In this document: positions 1-7,498 of the stretch, piece after piece
Layout: each line of letters starts with the position of its first letter
Position numbering within the stretch: the stretch's first letter is position 1
NCBI GenBank assembly: GCA_009699795.1
Contig: WLNK01000008.1
Coordinates: 1-20,649, forward strand
DNA length: 20,649 nucleotides
Source: Actinomycetota bacterium
GTDB lineage: Bacteria; Actinomycetota; Actinomycetes; Nanopelagicales; Nanopelagicaceae
Reading direction: 5' to 3'
The notes under the pieces: generated by a model
What the model was told of the DNA's origin: nothing
Seen by the model: only the letters and a program-made list of their open reading frames with translations
Database searches by the model: none
Program-made: the position numbers and the translations under genes

Positions 1-555
1 ACTGAAATTGATCCAACAAAGGCGCTCGATGCGATGATGCAAGGATTCCGAGTTATGCCGATGGAAGATGCCGCAAAGGTGGGAGATGTCTTTATTACCG
101 TTACGGGTAATCGAGATGTGCTTCGCGAAGAGCATTTCAGGGTAATGAAAGATGGCGCAATCATGGCTAACTCAGGTCACTTTGATATCGAAATCGATGT
201 TGCATGGCTTGAACAGAAGGCAAAGAGCAAGAATTCAAAGATGCGCCACCAGACCGATGAATATGTAATGGCTGACGGTCGTCGCCTGTTGCTCATCGCT
301 GAAGGTCGACTAGTAAATCTTGGAGCTGCCGAAGGTCATCCTGCTTCAGTAATGGATATGTCATTCTCGGATCAAGCACTTACAGCCGAGTACTTAGTTA
401 AGGAAGCAAAGAATCTAAAGGCTGGCGTACACGAAGTTCCTTCTTACATTGATAAGGAAGTTGCAAGTTTGAAGCTTCGCTCAATGGGTGGACGAATCGA
501 TGTGTTGACTCCAGCTCAAGAACTTTATTTGAATTCTTGGGAGCACGGTAGCTAA
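1..555 (+). CDS. ahcY: Adenosylhomocysteinase, C-terminal part (5' end outside window)
   Basis: Hydrolyses S-adenosylhomocysteine to adenosine and homocysteine in the cytoplasm, closing the SAM methyl cycle. The frame is open from base 1, so the N-terminal substrate domain lies upstream; about 184 residues are visible. They include the end of the NAD-binding Rossmann domain (a GFRVMPMEDAAK stretch, then TVTGNRDV and ANSGHFDIEID) and the family's GRLVNLGAAEGHP motif. The protein ends in a YLNSW tail instead of the longer Lys/Tyr-containing tail ending HYRY that reaches the NAD site of the partner subunit in the eukaryotic and mycobacterial form. This resembles archaeal and Thermotoga-type enzymes (from memory). 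The stop codon overlaps the mtrA start by one base, so the two are probably co-transcribed. Family assignment is certain; the subtype is a judgement by eye. Confidence 0.95.
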   Translation, partial: TEIDPTKALDAMMQGFRVMPMEDAAKVGDVFITVTGNRDVLREEHFRVMKDGAIMANSGHFDIEIDVAWLEQKAKSKNSKMRHQTDEYVMADGRRLLLIAEGRLVNLGAAEGHPASVMDMSFSDQALTAEYLVKEAKNLKAGVHEVPSYIDKEVASLKLRSMGGRIDVLTPAQELYLNSWEHGS

Positions 556-1241
556 TGACTTTAGTTATGGTCGTCGATGACGACCAGGATCTCGCGGAGA
601 TGCTCGGCATCGTATTAACAGGTGCCGGCATCGACGTAGATCTTGTAAGTCGCGGTGATGAAGTGATGGATGTGTTTAGAAATAATCCTCCTGATCTTGT
701 TTTATTAGATGTGATGTTGCCTGGAATTGATGGCATAGAAGTATGTAAGCAAATTCGAAAAGAATCGATGGTTCCAATCGTGATGCTTAGCGCCAAAGGA
801 GATACGCAAGATGTAGTGCGTGGACTCGAAGCTGGCGCTGATGATTACATGGTCAAACCATTTCGCCACCCTTCAGAGCTCATTGCACGTATTCGCACGC
901 GGCTTCGTCGCACTAATTCCGATGTGACTTCACTTCTGACTATTGGCGATCTTTCGATTGATGTAACAGGCCACGAAGTAATGCGCGCAGGCAAAGCTAT
1001 ATCTTTGACTCGTCTGGAATTTGATTTATTAGTTGCACTTGCAAAAGAACCTGGACGCGTTTTTACTCGAGAATCGCTCCTTGGTGAAGTTTGGGGTTAT
1101 CGACACTCAACAGATACACGTTTAGTAAATGTTCACGTGCAGCGTCTTCGCTCAAAAATTGAACATGATGCAGAAAATCCAGAGATAGTTATGACTGTTA
1201 GAGGTGTTGGTTATAAAGCTGGAGTGACGGTCGGTTCCTAA
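555..1241 (+). CDS. mtrA: OmpR-family response regulator MtrA
   Basis: DNA-binding response regulator of the MtrAB system, which in Actinobacteria controls cell wall turnover, division and osmotic responses. The receiver domain (about 1-118) has the acidic pocket D8/D9/D10, phosphoacceptor D52 in LLDVMLPGIDG, the switch residue S79 and conserved K101 in VKPF. A winged-helix effector domain (about 128-226) follows, with the LTRLEFDLL motif and ending in VRGVGYKAG. The length of 228 residues is normal for MtrA. The ATG overlaps the ahcY stop codon by one base and the gene's own stop overlaps the mtrB start by one base, indicating translational coupling. The name rests on sequence type plus the partner gene and neighbourhood. 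The tmk gene that commonly sits just upstream is missing. Confidence 0.92.
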   Translation: MTLVMVVDDDQDLAEMLGIVLTGAGIDVDLVSRGDEVMDVFRNNPPDLVLLDVMLPGIDGIEVCKQIRKESMVPIVMLSAKGDTQDVVRGLEAGADDYMVKPFRHPSELIARIRTRLRRTNSDVTSLLTIGDLSIDVTGHEVMRAGKAISLTRLEFDLLVALAKEPGRVFTRESLLGEVWGYRHSTDTRLVNVHVQRLRSKIEHDAENPEIVMTVRGVGYKAGVTVGS

Positions 1242-2818
1242 TGAACCGCTTACGATATTTTCTTCGTAACTCACTCGTTGCGAAGGTCATTCTCTCCACA
1301 GTATTTCTTTCACTAGGAGTTGTCTGGCTTACGGGATCAGCTCTTTATTCCCAGCTCTCTTCGGGAGTTAAAGAGGTAAATTTACAGTCGTCACTTGCTG
1401 AAGCTCGGTCCTCATTTTTTAATGCGCAATATCAATTTCTTCTAGTACAAGATAAATCTACATCCCAGATCAATAAGGTCACCAAGCAAGTAATTAAGTC
1501 CTCTACAGAGGTGGGCGTTAATCAGGCACGAAAAGATATTGTTCTTTTAAAAATTGAAGATACTGCGCTTTCAGACCCACGATACCAAGCGAATATTTAT
1601 AATTTTTCTTCTGATGGAATTGCTTTAAATGCGATACCTGCTTCACTTCGCAAGGATCTTTCCAAGAAAGAAGATCTCGTCTATCAATACGCCACACTCT
1701 CTCGAATAAGTGGGGTTGAAACGGAATCTCTCATTATTGGACGCAAAATTGAAATCCCGAAATCTGGGCTATATGAGATGTATCTGATTTATTCACTAAC
1801 AAGTCAGCGAACAACGCTGGAACTTATTTCAAATGCCCTATTGCTTACAGGATTGGCTCTCATACTCTTAATCGCGCTCATAACCTGGCTAGTGGTGCGG
1901 CAGGTTGTAAGCCCAGTTCGCGATGCCGCACGAATTGCAGAACAGTTCACAAAGGGTGATTTCTCTCAGCGTATGGAAATTAAAAGCTCTGATGAAATTG
2001 CAACGCTAGGCACTTCTTTTAATGAGATGGCAATGTCGCTTGAATCGCAAATTACTCGCCTTGAGAATTTATCCAGAGTGCAGCAGCGATTTGTTTCAGA
2101 TGTATCGCACGAACTTCGCACACCTTTGACCACACTTCGAATGGCATCAGAAGTTATTTATAGCCATCGAAGTGGTTTTGATCCAACGCTCTCTAGAAGT
2201 GCTGAATTATTGATCGCTCAACTTGATCGTTTTGAGCGCCTCCTTGAAGATCTTCTTGAAGTCAGTCGCTTCGATGCAGAAGTTGCCGTGCTGGAATCAG
2301 TTGAATTCGATCTTGTTCCCCTGATTGCACGCTGTATTTCAGATGTTGGATCTACAGGTGATGATCACCCAATCTCCATTGATATGGATCCAGAGCTTGA
2401 GCAGGTAATGATTAAGGCTGATATCCGTCGAGTCGAACGAATAATGCGAAACCTCTTATCCAATGCGTTAGACCATGCAGAAGGAAAACCCGTTCGGGTT
2501 GAGATTGTTGAAACTCCGACTGAAGTTGCAATTGGCGTACGCGATTACGGTGAAGGTTTAGATGCCTCTGCATTGCATCGAGTCTTTGACAGATTCTGGC
2601 GGGCAGATCCTTCGCGTTCTAGAGTGCGAGGTGGCACAGGACTTGGACTTTCAATCGCGCTTGAAGATGCACGCTTACATAATGGTGAACTCGATGCTTG
2701 GGGTAGACCTGGTCTAGGCGCACACTTTGTTTTAACTTTGCCTCGTATCGCAGGTGAACAAATCACGGGTCGCCCTCTAAAGCTGGAACCCAGCGATGCA
2801 CATAAATTCAAAAGTTAA
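1241..2818 (+). CDS. mtrB: Sensor histidine kinase MtrB
   Basis: Membrane histidine kinase partner of MtrA. Transmembrane segment 1 lies at about 14-36 and segment 2 at about 197-219, enclosing an extracytoplasmic sensor domain of about 160 residues. A HAMP linker (about 220-272) follows, then the HisKA domain with H290 in the VSDVSHELRTPLTTLR box. The HATPase domain has N408 in NLLSNALDHA, the G1 box DYGEGL (435-440) and the G2 box GGTGLGLS (464-471). All catalytic boxes look intact. The start overlaps the mtrA stop in a TAATG. In most Actinobacteria the lipoprotein gene lpqB, which acts with MtrB, follows directly. Here only 34 bases separate the mtrB stop from comF, so lpqB is absent from this locus. 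Confidence 0.92.
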   Translation: MNRLRYFLRNSLVAKVILSTVFLSLGVVWLTGSALYSQLSSGVKEVNLQSSLAEARSSFFNAQYQFLLVQDKSTSQINKVTKQVIKSSTEVGVNQARKDIVLLKIEDTALSDPRYQANIYNFSSDGIALNAIPASLRKDLSKKEDLVYQYATLSRISGVETESLIIGRKIEIPKSGLYEMYLIYSLTSQRTTLELISNALLLTGLALILLIALITWLVVRQVVSPVRDAARIAEQFTKGDFSQRMEIKSSDEIATLGTSFNEMAMSLESQITRLENLSRVQQRFVSDVSHELRTPLTTLRMASEVIYSHRSGFDPTLSRSAELLIAQLDRFERLLEDLLEVSRFDAEVAVLESVEFDLVPLIARCISDVGSTGDDHPISIDMDPELEQVMIKADIRRVERIMRNLLSNALDHAEGKPVRVEIVETPTEVAIGVRDYGEGLDASALHRVFDRFWRADPSRSRVRGGTGLGLSIALEDARLHNGELDAWGRPGLGAHFVLTLPRIAGEQITGRPLKLEPSDAHKFKS

Positions 2819-2852
2819 TTCCGAAATAATCTAGATACCCAACAATGCGCAG

Positions 2853-3512
2853 ATGATGCGCGCCCTTGGTTCACTCTCAGAACTAATCTTTCCAGTCAGA
2901 TGTCTTGGCTGTTCAGTACTTGGAATAGAAATTTGTTCATCTTGCAGAACTTTGTGGAGTCGACATATCTATCGAACTGAATCATCTTTTGATGGAAGAA
3001 AATTTCCAATCTATTCATCAGTTAAATATTCAGCCGTGGCCAGTAAAGTCATTATGAAGTCAAAAGAGGATGCTTTATCAATAGCTGACAATTTGATAAT
3101 TTCAAGTCTTGACCATGCTTTGACATATTTTCAAAAAGAAATTGGGAGTGGCTTTCTTGTTCCAATCCCGTCGAGAATGAGTGCATCAAGAAAGCGGGGA
3201 AGAAAATATATAAATCGAATGGTTGAGGGACTAGGCATTACACCTCTTGATGTGCTTTCACATTCCCGAGCCGTAAGGGACCAATCAACGCTGCATGCGG
3301 CGGATCGGATTAAGAATTTGGATGGTGCACTTTTCGTAAATCCGCAAACTCAAAAAATCTTTAGCAAAAGTGACCCTGCAATTTCAGTAATTATTATTGA
3401 TGATCTCGTCACCACCGGGGCGACCCTTAGTGAAGCAGCAAGGGCCTTGCACGCAGGGGGATTTCACGTTCTTGGCTCAGTTACCGCTTGCCTTGCCAAA
3501 CCCGTAAGATAG
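2853..3512 (+). CDS. comF: ComF-family phosphoribosyltransferase-like protein
   Basis: ComF/GntX-type protein. Such proteins are linked to DNA uptake or use of extracellular DNA in some bacteria; the role here is unknown. A zinc-ribbon-like pair of CxxC motifs at the N terminus (C17/C20 and C28/C31) is followed by a type I phosphoribosyltransferase fold with the PRPP-binding loop IIIDDLVTTGAT (180-191). The length of 219 residues is usual. ATG codons at 2853 and 2856 are both possible. An in-frame stop lies at 2832-2834, so the start cannot be much further upstream. No convincing ribosome binding site is visible. comF between mtrB and secA is the conserved actinobacterial order, but the hpf gene that often stands between comF and secA is elsewhere (13810). 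Confidence 0.85.
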   Translation: MMRALGSLSELIFPVRCLGCSVLGIEICSSCRTLWSRHIYRTESSFDGRKFPIYSSVKYSAVASKVIMKSKEDALSIADNLIISSLDHALTYFQKEIGSGFLVPIPSRMSASRKRGRKYINRMVEGLGITPLDVLSHSRAVRDQSTLHAADRIKNLDGALFVNPQTQKIFSKSDPAISVIIIDDLVTTGATLSEAARALHAGGFHVLGSVTACLAKPVR

Positions 3513-3553
3513 GAGAGTTGCACCGATAGCTTTATTAGCGTCAAGAGTTCAAT

Positions 3554-3559
3554 AAGGGG
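3554..3559 (+). promoter_or_regulatory. Ribosome binding site of secA
   Basis: AAGGGG, five bases before the ATG at 3565. It is one of the few clear purine-rich sites in this window and fixes the secA start. Confidence 0.7.
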
Positions 3560-3564
3560 TAAGC

Positions 3565-6237
3565 ATGCCGGCGTTCTTTGATCGAATTTTGCGAGCAGGC
3601 GAAGGAAAAATTCTTCGTGAGCTTTCAAAAGTGGTGGTCCGAGTCAACGCATTTGAAGCATCTATATCTCCGCTTTCCGATGAAGCTCTTCGCGCGAAAA
3701 CTGATGAGTTTAAAAATCGTTTTTCAAATGGTGAATCACTCGATGCACTTCTTCCAGAAGCTTTCGCAGTTGTTCGTGAAGCGGCAAAACGAACTCTTGG
3801 CCAGCGCCACTATGACGTTCAAATTATGGGTGGAGCTGCACTTCACCGAGGAAATATTGCAGAAATGCGCACAGGTGAAGGTAAGACTCTGGTTGCAACG
3901 CTTCCGTCATATCTCAATGCAATCGCAGGTCGCGGTGTACACGTAGTTACCGTCAACGATTATCTTGCAGAACGTGACAGCGAATGGATGGGTCGAATCC
4001 ATCGATTCCTTGGAATGTCGGTTGGAGTAATTCTAAATAACATGTCGCCGGCAGAACGTCGTGAAGCGTATGCAGCTGATATTACTTACGGTACAAACAA
4101 TGAATTTGGCTTTGATTATCTCCGTGACAATATGGCTTGGTCGCTCAATGAGTGTGTACAGCGCGATCATTTTTTCGCAGTCGTCGACGAAGTTGACTCA
4201 ATTCTTATCGACGAAGCTCGTACGCCGCTCATCATCAGCGGTCCCGCTGATAAAGCCACCAAGTGGTACGTTGAATTCGCAAACATTGCAACCAAACTGA
4301 TTCGCGATGTCCATTACGAAGTTGATGAAAAGAAGAAGACAATTGGTATCCTCGAAGAAGGCGTCACTAAGGTGGAAGAACTTCTCAAAATTGAAAATCT
4401 GTACGAGGCAGCAAACACAACCCTCATCGGTTATTTGAACAATTCTGTTCGTGCAAAAGAACTATTCAAGCGTGATAAAGATTATGTAGTGATGAATGGC
4501 GAACTTCTGATCGTGGACGAGCACACAGGCCGTATGTTGGCCGGCCGTCGATATAGCGAAGGTTTGCACCAGGCTCTTGAAGCTAAAGAGCGCATTGACA
4601 TTAAGGACGAGAATCAGACTCTTGCAACAATTACTCTGCAGAATTACTTCCGACTTTACGAAACTATTTCTGGCATGACTGGTACGGCTATGACTGAAGC
4701 CTCAGAATTCCACCAAATTTACAAGCTTGGAGTTGTGCCAATTCCAACAAACCGTTCTATGCAACGAATAGATCAGCCTGACCTTGTTTACAAGTCAGAA
4801 CTTGGAAAGTTTTATGCAGTTGCTGCAGACATTGTGGAACGCCACAAGAAAGGACAACCTGTCCTCGTCGGAACTGTAAGCGTTGAAAAGTCGGAAGAAC
4901 TTTCTGCACTTCTAAAGAAGTCTGGCGTCCCTCACGAAGTTCTAAACGCAAAGCATCATGAGCGTGAAGCATCAATCATCGCGCGCGCTGGCGTTAAGGG
5001 CGCAGTTACTGTTGCGACAAATATGGCTGGCCGCGGTACTGACATCATGCTTGGTGGAAATGCAGAGTTCATGGCCGACTTTGAATTACAGCGTCGCGGA
5101 ATTTCTCCAGTAGATAATCCAAAAGAATATGAAGCTGCATGGCCAACAGAAATTTCTAAGCAAAAAGCTGCCGTCGCTGCAGGACATGAAGAAGTTATCG
5201 CCCTTGGCGGACTCTACGTATTAGGAACAGAGCGCCACGAATCTCGACGCATTGATAATCAGTTGCGTGGTCGTTCAGGTCGCCAAGGCGATCCAGGCGA
5301 ATCCCGTTTCTATCTCTCTCTTCAAGATGATTTGATGCGCCGATTCAATTCAGGCCTTGTCGAACGCTTCTTATCTGCTGCCGGTTTGCCAGAGGATGCA
5401 CCAATCGAATCAAAGATGGTCAGCAACGCAATTAGATCTGCACAGACTCAAGTTGAAGCCCAAAACTTTGAAATCCGTAAGAACGTTTTAAAGTATGACG
5501 ATGTTATGAATCGCCAGCGTGAAGTTATTTACGGTGAGCGCCGCTTGGTTCTAGAAGGCGAAGATATTAAAAACCAAGTGGAAACATTTGTTGAAGAAAC
5601 TCTCGTCGCCTATGTACAAGCTGCAACTGCAGAGGGTTACGGAGAAGATTGGGATCTCGACACACTTTGGCAAGCGCTCAAGCTTGTATACCCAGTTTCA
5701 TTTACACCCGAAGAACTGACTACCGAAATTGGCAGTCGTTCAGCACTCGATACTGATTTTCTTGCAAACAAAATTTGTGATGACGCTAAAGCTGCATATG
5801 CCAAGCGTGAAGCTGAACTAGGTTCTGAGGTAATGCGCGAACTCGAGCGTAAAGTTTTGCTATCAGTTCTAGATCGCAAATGGCGCGAGCATCTTTACGA
5901 GATGGATTATCTGCAAGAGGGTATTGGACTTCGAGCAATGGCTCAAAGAGATCCACTTGTTGAATATCAGCGTGAAGGTTACGAACTCTTTGCAGCGATG
6001 ATGGATGCTGTCAAGGAAGAGTTGGCAAGCCTTGTTTTTAATGTTCAAGTAACAGTTGAGGGAGATGGATCAAATCTCATTGCTCCAGGACTTGAAGCTA
6101 AGCCAGCAGAAGTGAACTCACTTCAGTACACCTCTCCTGATGAAAATGGAGTAACGACTTCGGGTGATGTATCTCGTAATAGTCCGTGCCCATGTGGTTC
6201 AGGAAAGAAATACAAGCGCTGTCACGGTGCTGCTTAA
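3565..6237 (+). CDS. secA: Preprotein translocase ATPase SecA
   Basis: ATP-driven motor that pushes unfolded preproteins through SecYEG. Visible parts: the Walker A motif GEGKT (104-108) in the MRTGEGKTLVA context, the Walker B DEVD (208-211) followed by SILIDEARTPLIISG, the second motor domain with ATNMAGRGTDI and RQGDPGES, and helical wing and scaffold regions. The C-terminal zinc-binding SEC-C tail has C875, C877, C886 and H887. At 890 residues it is a full-length housekeeping SecA rather than the shorter accessory SecA2. The start is supported by an AAGGGG site. The stop codon interlocks with that of the convergent Rv3235-family gene within the four bases at 6234-6237. Confidence 0.98.
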   Translation: MPAFFDRILRAGEGKILRELSKVVVRVNAFEASISPLSDEALRAKTDEFKNRFSNGESLDALLPEAFAVVREAAKRTLGQRHYDVQIMGGAALHRGNIAEMRTGEGKTLVATLPSYLNAIAGRGVHVVTVNDYLAERDSEWMGRIHRFLGMSVGVILNNMSPAERREAYAADITYGTNNEFGFDYLRDNMAWSLNECVQRDHFFAVVDEVDSILIDEARTPLIISGPADKATKWYVEFANIATKLIRDVHYEVDEKKKTIGILEEGVTKVEELLKIENLYEAANTTLIGYLNNSVRAKELFKRDKDYVVMNGELLIVDEHTGRMLAGRRYSEGLHQALEAKERIDIKDENQTLATITLQNYFRLYETISGMTGTAMTEASEFHQIYKLGVVPIPTNRSMQRIDQPDLVYKSELGKFYAVAADIVERHKKGQPVLVGTVSVEKSEELSALLKKSGVPHEVLNAKHHEREASIIARAGVKGAVTVATNMAGRGTDIMLGGNAEFMADFELQRRGISPVDNPKEYEAAWPTEISKQKAAVAAGHEEVIALGGLYVLGTERHESRRIDNQLRGRSGRQGDPGESRFYLSLQDDLMRRFNSGLVERFLSAAGLPEDAPIESKMVSNAIRSAQTQVEAQNFEIRKNVLKYDDVMNRQREVIYGERRLVLEGEDIKNQVETFVEETLVAYVQAATAEGYGEDWDLDTLWQALKLVYPVSFTPEELTTEIGSRSALDTDFLANKICDDAKAAYAKREAELGSEVMRELERKVLLSVLDRKWREHLYEMDYLQEGIGLRAMAQRDPLVEYQREGYELFAAMMDAVKEELASLVFNVQVTVEGDGSNLIAPGLEAKPAEVNSLQYTSPDENGVTTSGDVSRNSPCPCGSGKKYKRCHGAA

Positions 6238-6773
6238 AGCAATTTAAGTTCGGTACATAGCCACTTTTCATTTACTCCTTCGAAACGAATAACGAGCGCC
6301 CGAAGCCGATCACCGTATCGAACCGTAACTGTTGATTCACAAATGCCATCAAGTGGTTGATTTTGATGGATGGTTCTAATTCTTCCAATTTCTTTCTGGC
6401 TACCTACACTCTTGAGCAGTTGCAAATAAATGAATCTATGGCAGTGCGAAATTAACTGTGCAGGCTGTCTGCGTCCAGCCCATATTTCAACCACCGAGAC
6501 AGCGAACTTCATGGTCCATATATGTATATCCGGTAGGTCTAGAGCTGAAGTGGGAATAGGTTCGTCACCATCATCAAATTCTTCACCGAAAGTTGTCGGG
6601 ACAAGATAGAGCCTTGCTCGATGAACAACTTTCTCTTGCACTTCTTGTACAACATTTTCTTTTCCAAAAAGATCTAAAACAGGATGGCTCCACATTGCTG
6701 GATCTTCAGTGCTTGAGATTAAATGTAAATCGTTTCGAATTAGAGTCGAAAAATTGATTAGTTCTGTAGTCAT
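6234..6773 (-). CDS. Rv3235-family protein (function unknown)
   Basis: Conserved actinobacterial protein of the Rv3235 family, which has no established function. The 179-residue protein has no obvious signal peptide or membrane segment. The diagnostic C-terminal part (about 90-179) contains a helix with VSVVEIWAGRRQPAQL, then a strand-rich region with VTVRYGDRLRALVIRFEG and a closing KWLCTEL; these match my memory of the family core. The N-terminal 85 residues are not recognisable. It is convergent with secA, and in many Actinobacteria this family lies beside secA, which supports the call. The start used is the ATG at 6773; no clear ribosome binding site is seen upstream, so a later start is possible. 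Confidence 0.8.
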   Translation of the reverse strand: MTTELINFSTLIRNDLHLISSTEDPAMWSHPVLDLFGKENVVQEVQEKVVHRARLYLVPTTFGEEFDDGDEPIPTSALDLPDIHIWTMKFAVSVVEIWAGRRQPAQLISHCHRFIYLQLLKSVGSQKEIGRIRTIHQNQPLDGICESTVTVRYGDRLRALVIRFEGVNEKWLCTELKLL

Positions 6774-6804
6774 GAGGCAAGAATTGACTGGCGAATTGCT
6801 CGCG

Positions 6805-6847
6805 CCATCATCTAAAAAGATGGCTCGAAGTCATTCAAAAAGATGAC
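6805..6847. repeat. Two consecutive small inverted repeats in a divergent promoter region
   Basis: In the spacer between the Rv3235-family gene and the SAF-domain gene, CATC-TAAAAA-GATG (6809-6822) is followed by GTCAT-(8)-ATGAC (6830-6847). Both hairpins contain the same AAAAAGATG string, about 24 bases apart. They could be a tandem operator or a transcript structure. The stems are short (4-5 bp), so chance is not excluded. Confidence 0.35.
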
Positions 6848-6885
6848 TGTGGATAAGCCCATGTCACATACGACAGTGAAGTAGA

Positions 6886-6891
6886 TATCTT
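6886..6891 (+). promoter_or_regulatory. Predicted -10 element for a leaderless transcript (SAF-domain gene)
   Basis: TATCTT fits TANNNT and lies seven bases before the ATG at 6899. A weak -35-like TGTCAC lies at 6862-6867, 18 bases upstream. The bases just before the ATG are pyrimidine-rich with no ribosome binding site, so transcription probably begins at the start codon. Confidence 0.5.
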
Positions 6892-6898
6892 CCCCTTC

Positions 6899-7498
6899 AT
6901 GAAAACTAAAGCCCCCGCCGTCCAAATGAGAATCGTTGTCGCAGCATCTTTATTAGCTGCAGCGTTGATTTCATCCATTGTAATTACAAAAATTGGAAAT
7001 ACCTCGCAAGAATTTTGGGTTGCTTCGCGCTCCATTTCTCCGGGTGAAGTTATTGCCGCAGCAGATGTATCAAAGAGTTCAGTCTCACTTAAGAGTTCAT
7101 CCGCGCTTTATCTTTCCAGAACGCTGAGCCCCGTTGGAATGATTGCAGTGCGTTCAATAGGACAAGCCGAACTCATTGCCCAATCAGCCATTGGTGTTGG
7201 TGGCGAAATTACGTCCAGTGAAATAGTGCCGCTCCATCTTTCAATTTCAGATATCCCAGGTGATATTTCAGTTGGTGAGGAGGTTGCAATTTATTGGGTT
7301 CCAGAGGCGATGGGATCTCAGGTGATAGGGGATCCTCAATTGGTATTGCGTGGGATTTTCCTTCGTTCGGTGGATCGAAAAAATTCGAATTTCGGTAACG
7401 ATGTCGCAATCACAGTTTCCGTTGATAGTTCAGAAGTAATTTCACTTCTCAGCGCCACGAGTTCAGGACGACTTGTGATTGTCCGCGCGCGTGGATAA
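6899..7498 (+). CDS. SAF-domain membrane protein, CpaB/RcpC-like
   Basis: Single-pass protein of 199 residues. A short basic N terminus precedes a transmembrane anchor at about 11-30. An extracytoplasmic SAF domain (about 37-100) has the typical ASRSISPGEVIAAADV start, a central YLSRTLSPVGMIAVRSI and GQAELIAQSAI. A second beta domain (about 105-199) contains SISDIPGDISVGEEVAIYW, which resembles the RcpC part of CpaB. CpaB-like proteins are periplasmic parts of Tad pilus systems; related SAF proteins assist flagellar P-ring assembly. No pilus gene is in this window. The 3' end overlaps the next gene, whose product resembles CpaE, so the two likely act together. Fold assignment is fairly firm; function is open. 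Confidence 0.72.
   Translation: MKTKAPAVQMRIVVAASLLAAALISSIVITKIGNTSQEFWVASRSISPGEVIAAADVSKSSVSLKSSSALYLSRTLSPVGMIAVRSIGQAELIAQSAIGVGGEITSSEIVPLHLSISDIPGDISVGEEVAIYWVPEAMGSQVIGDPQLVLRGIFLRSVDRKNSNFGNDVAITVSVDSSEVISLLSATSSGRLVIVRARG

Noticed and set aside
398..796. 132-codon minus-strand open frame across the ahcY-mtrA junction
   Set aside because: It is a shadow of two well-supported genes, with no family features and no promoter or ribosome binding site.
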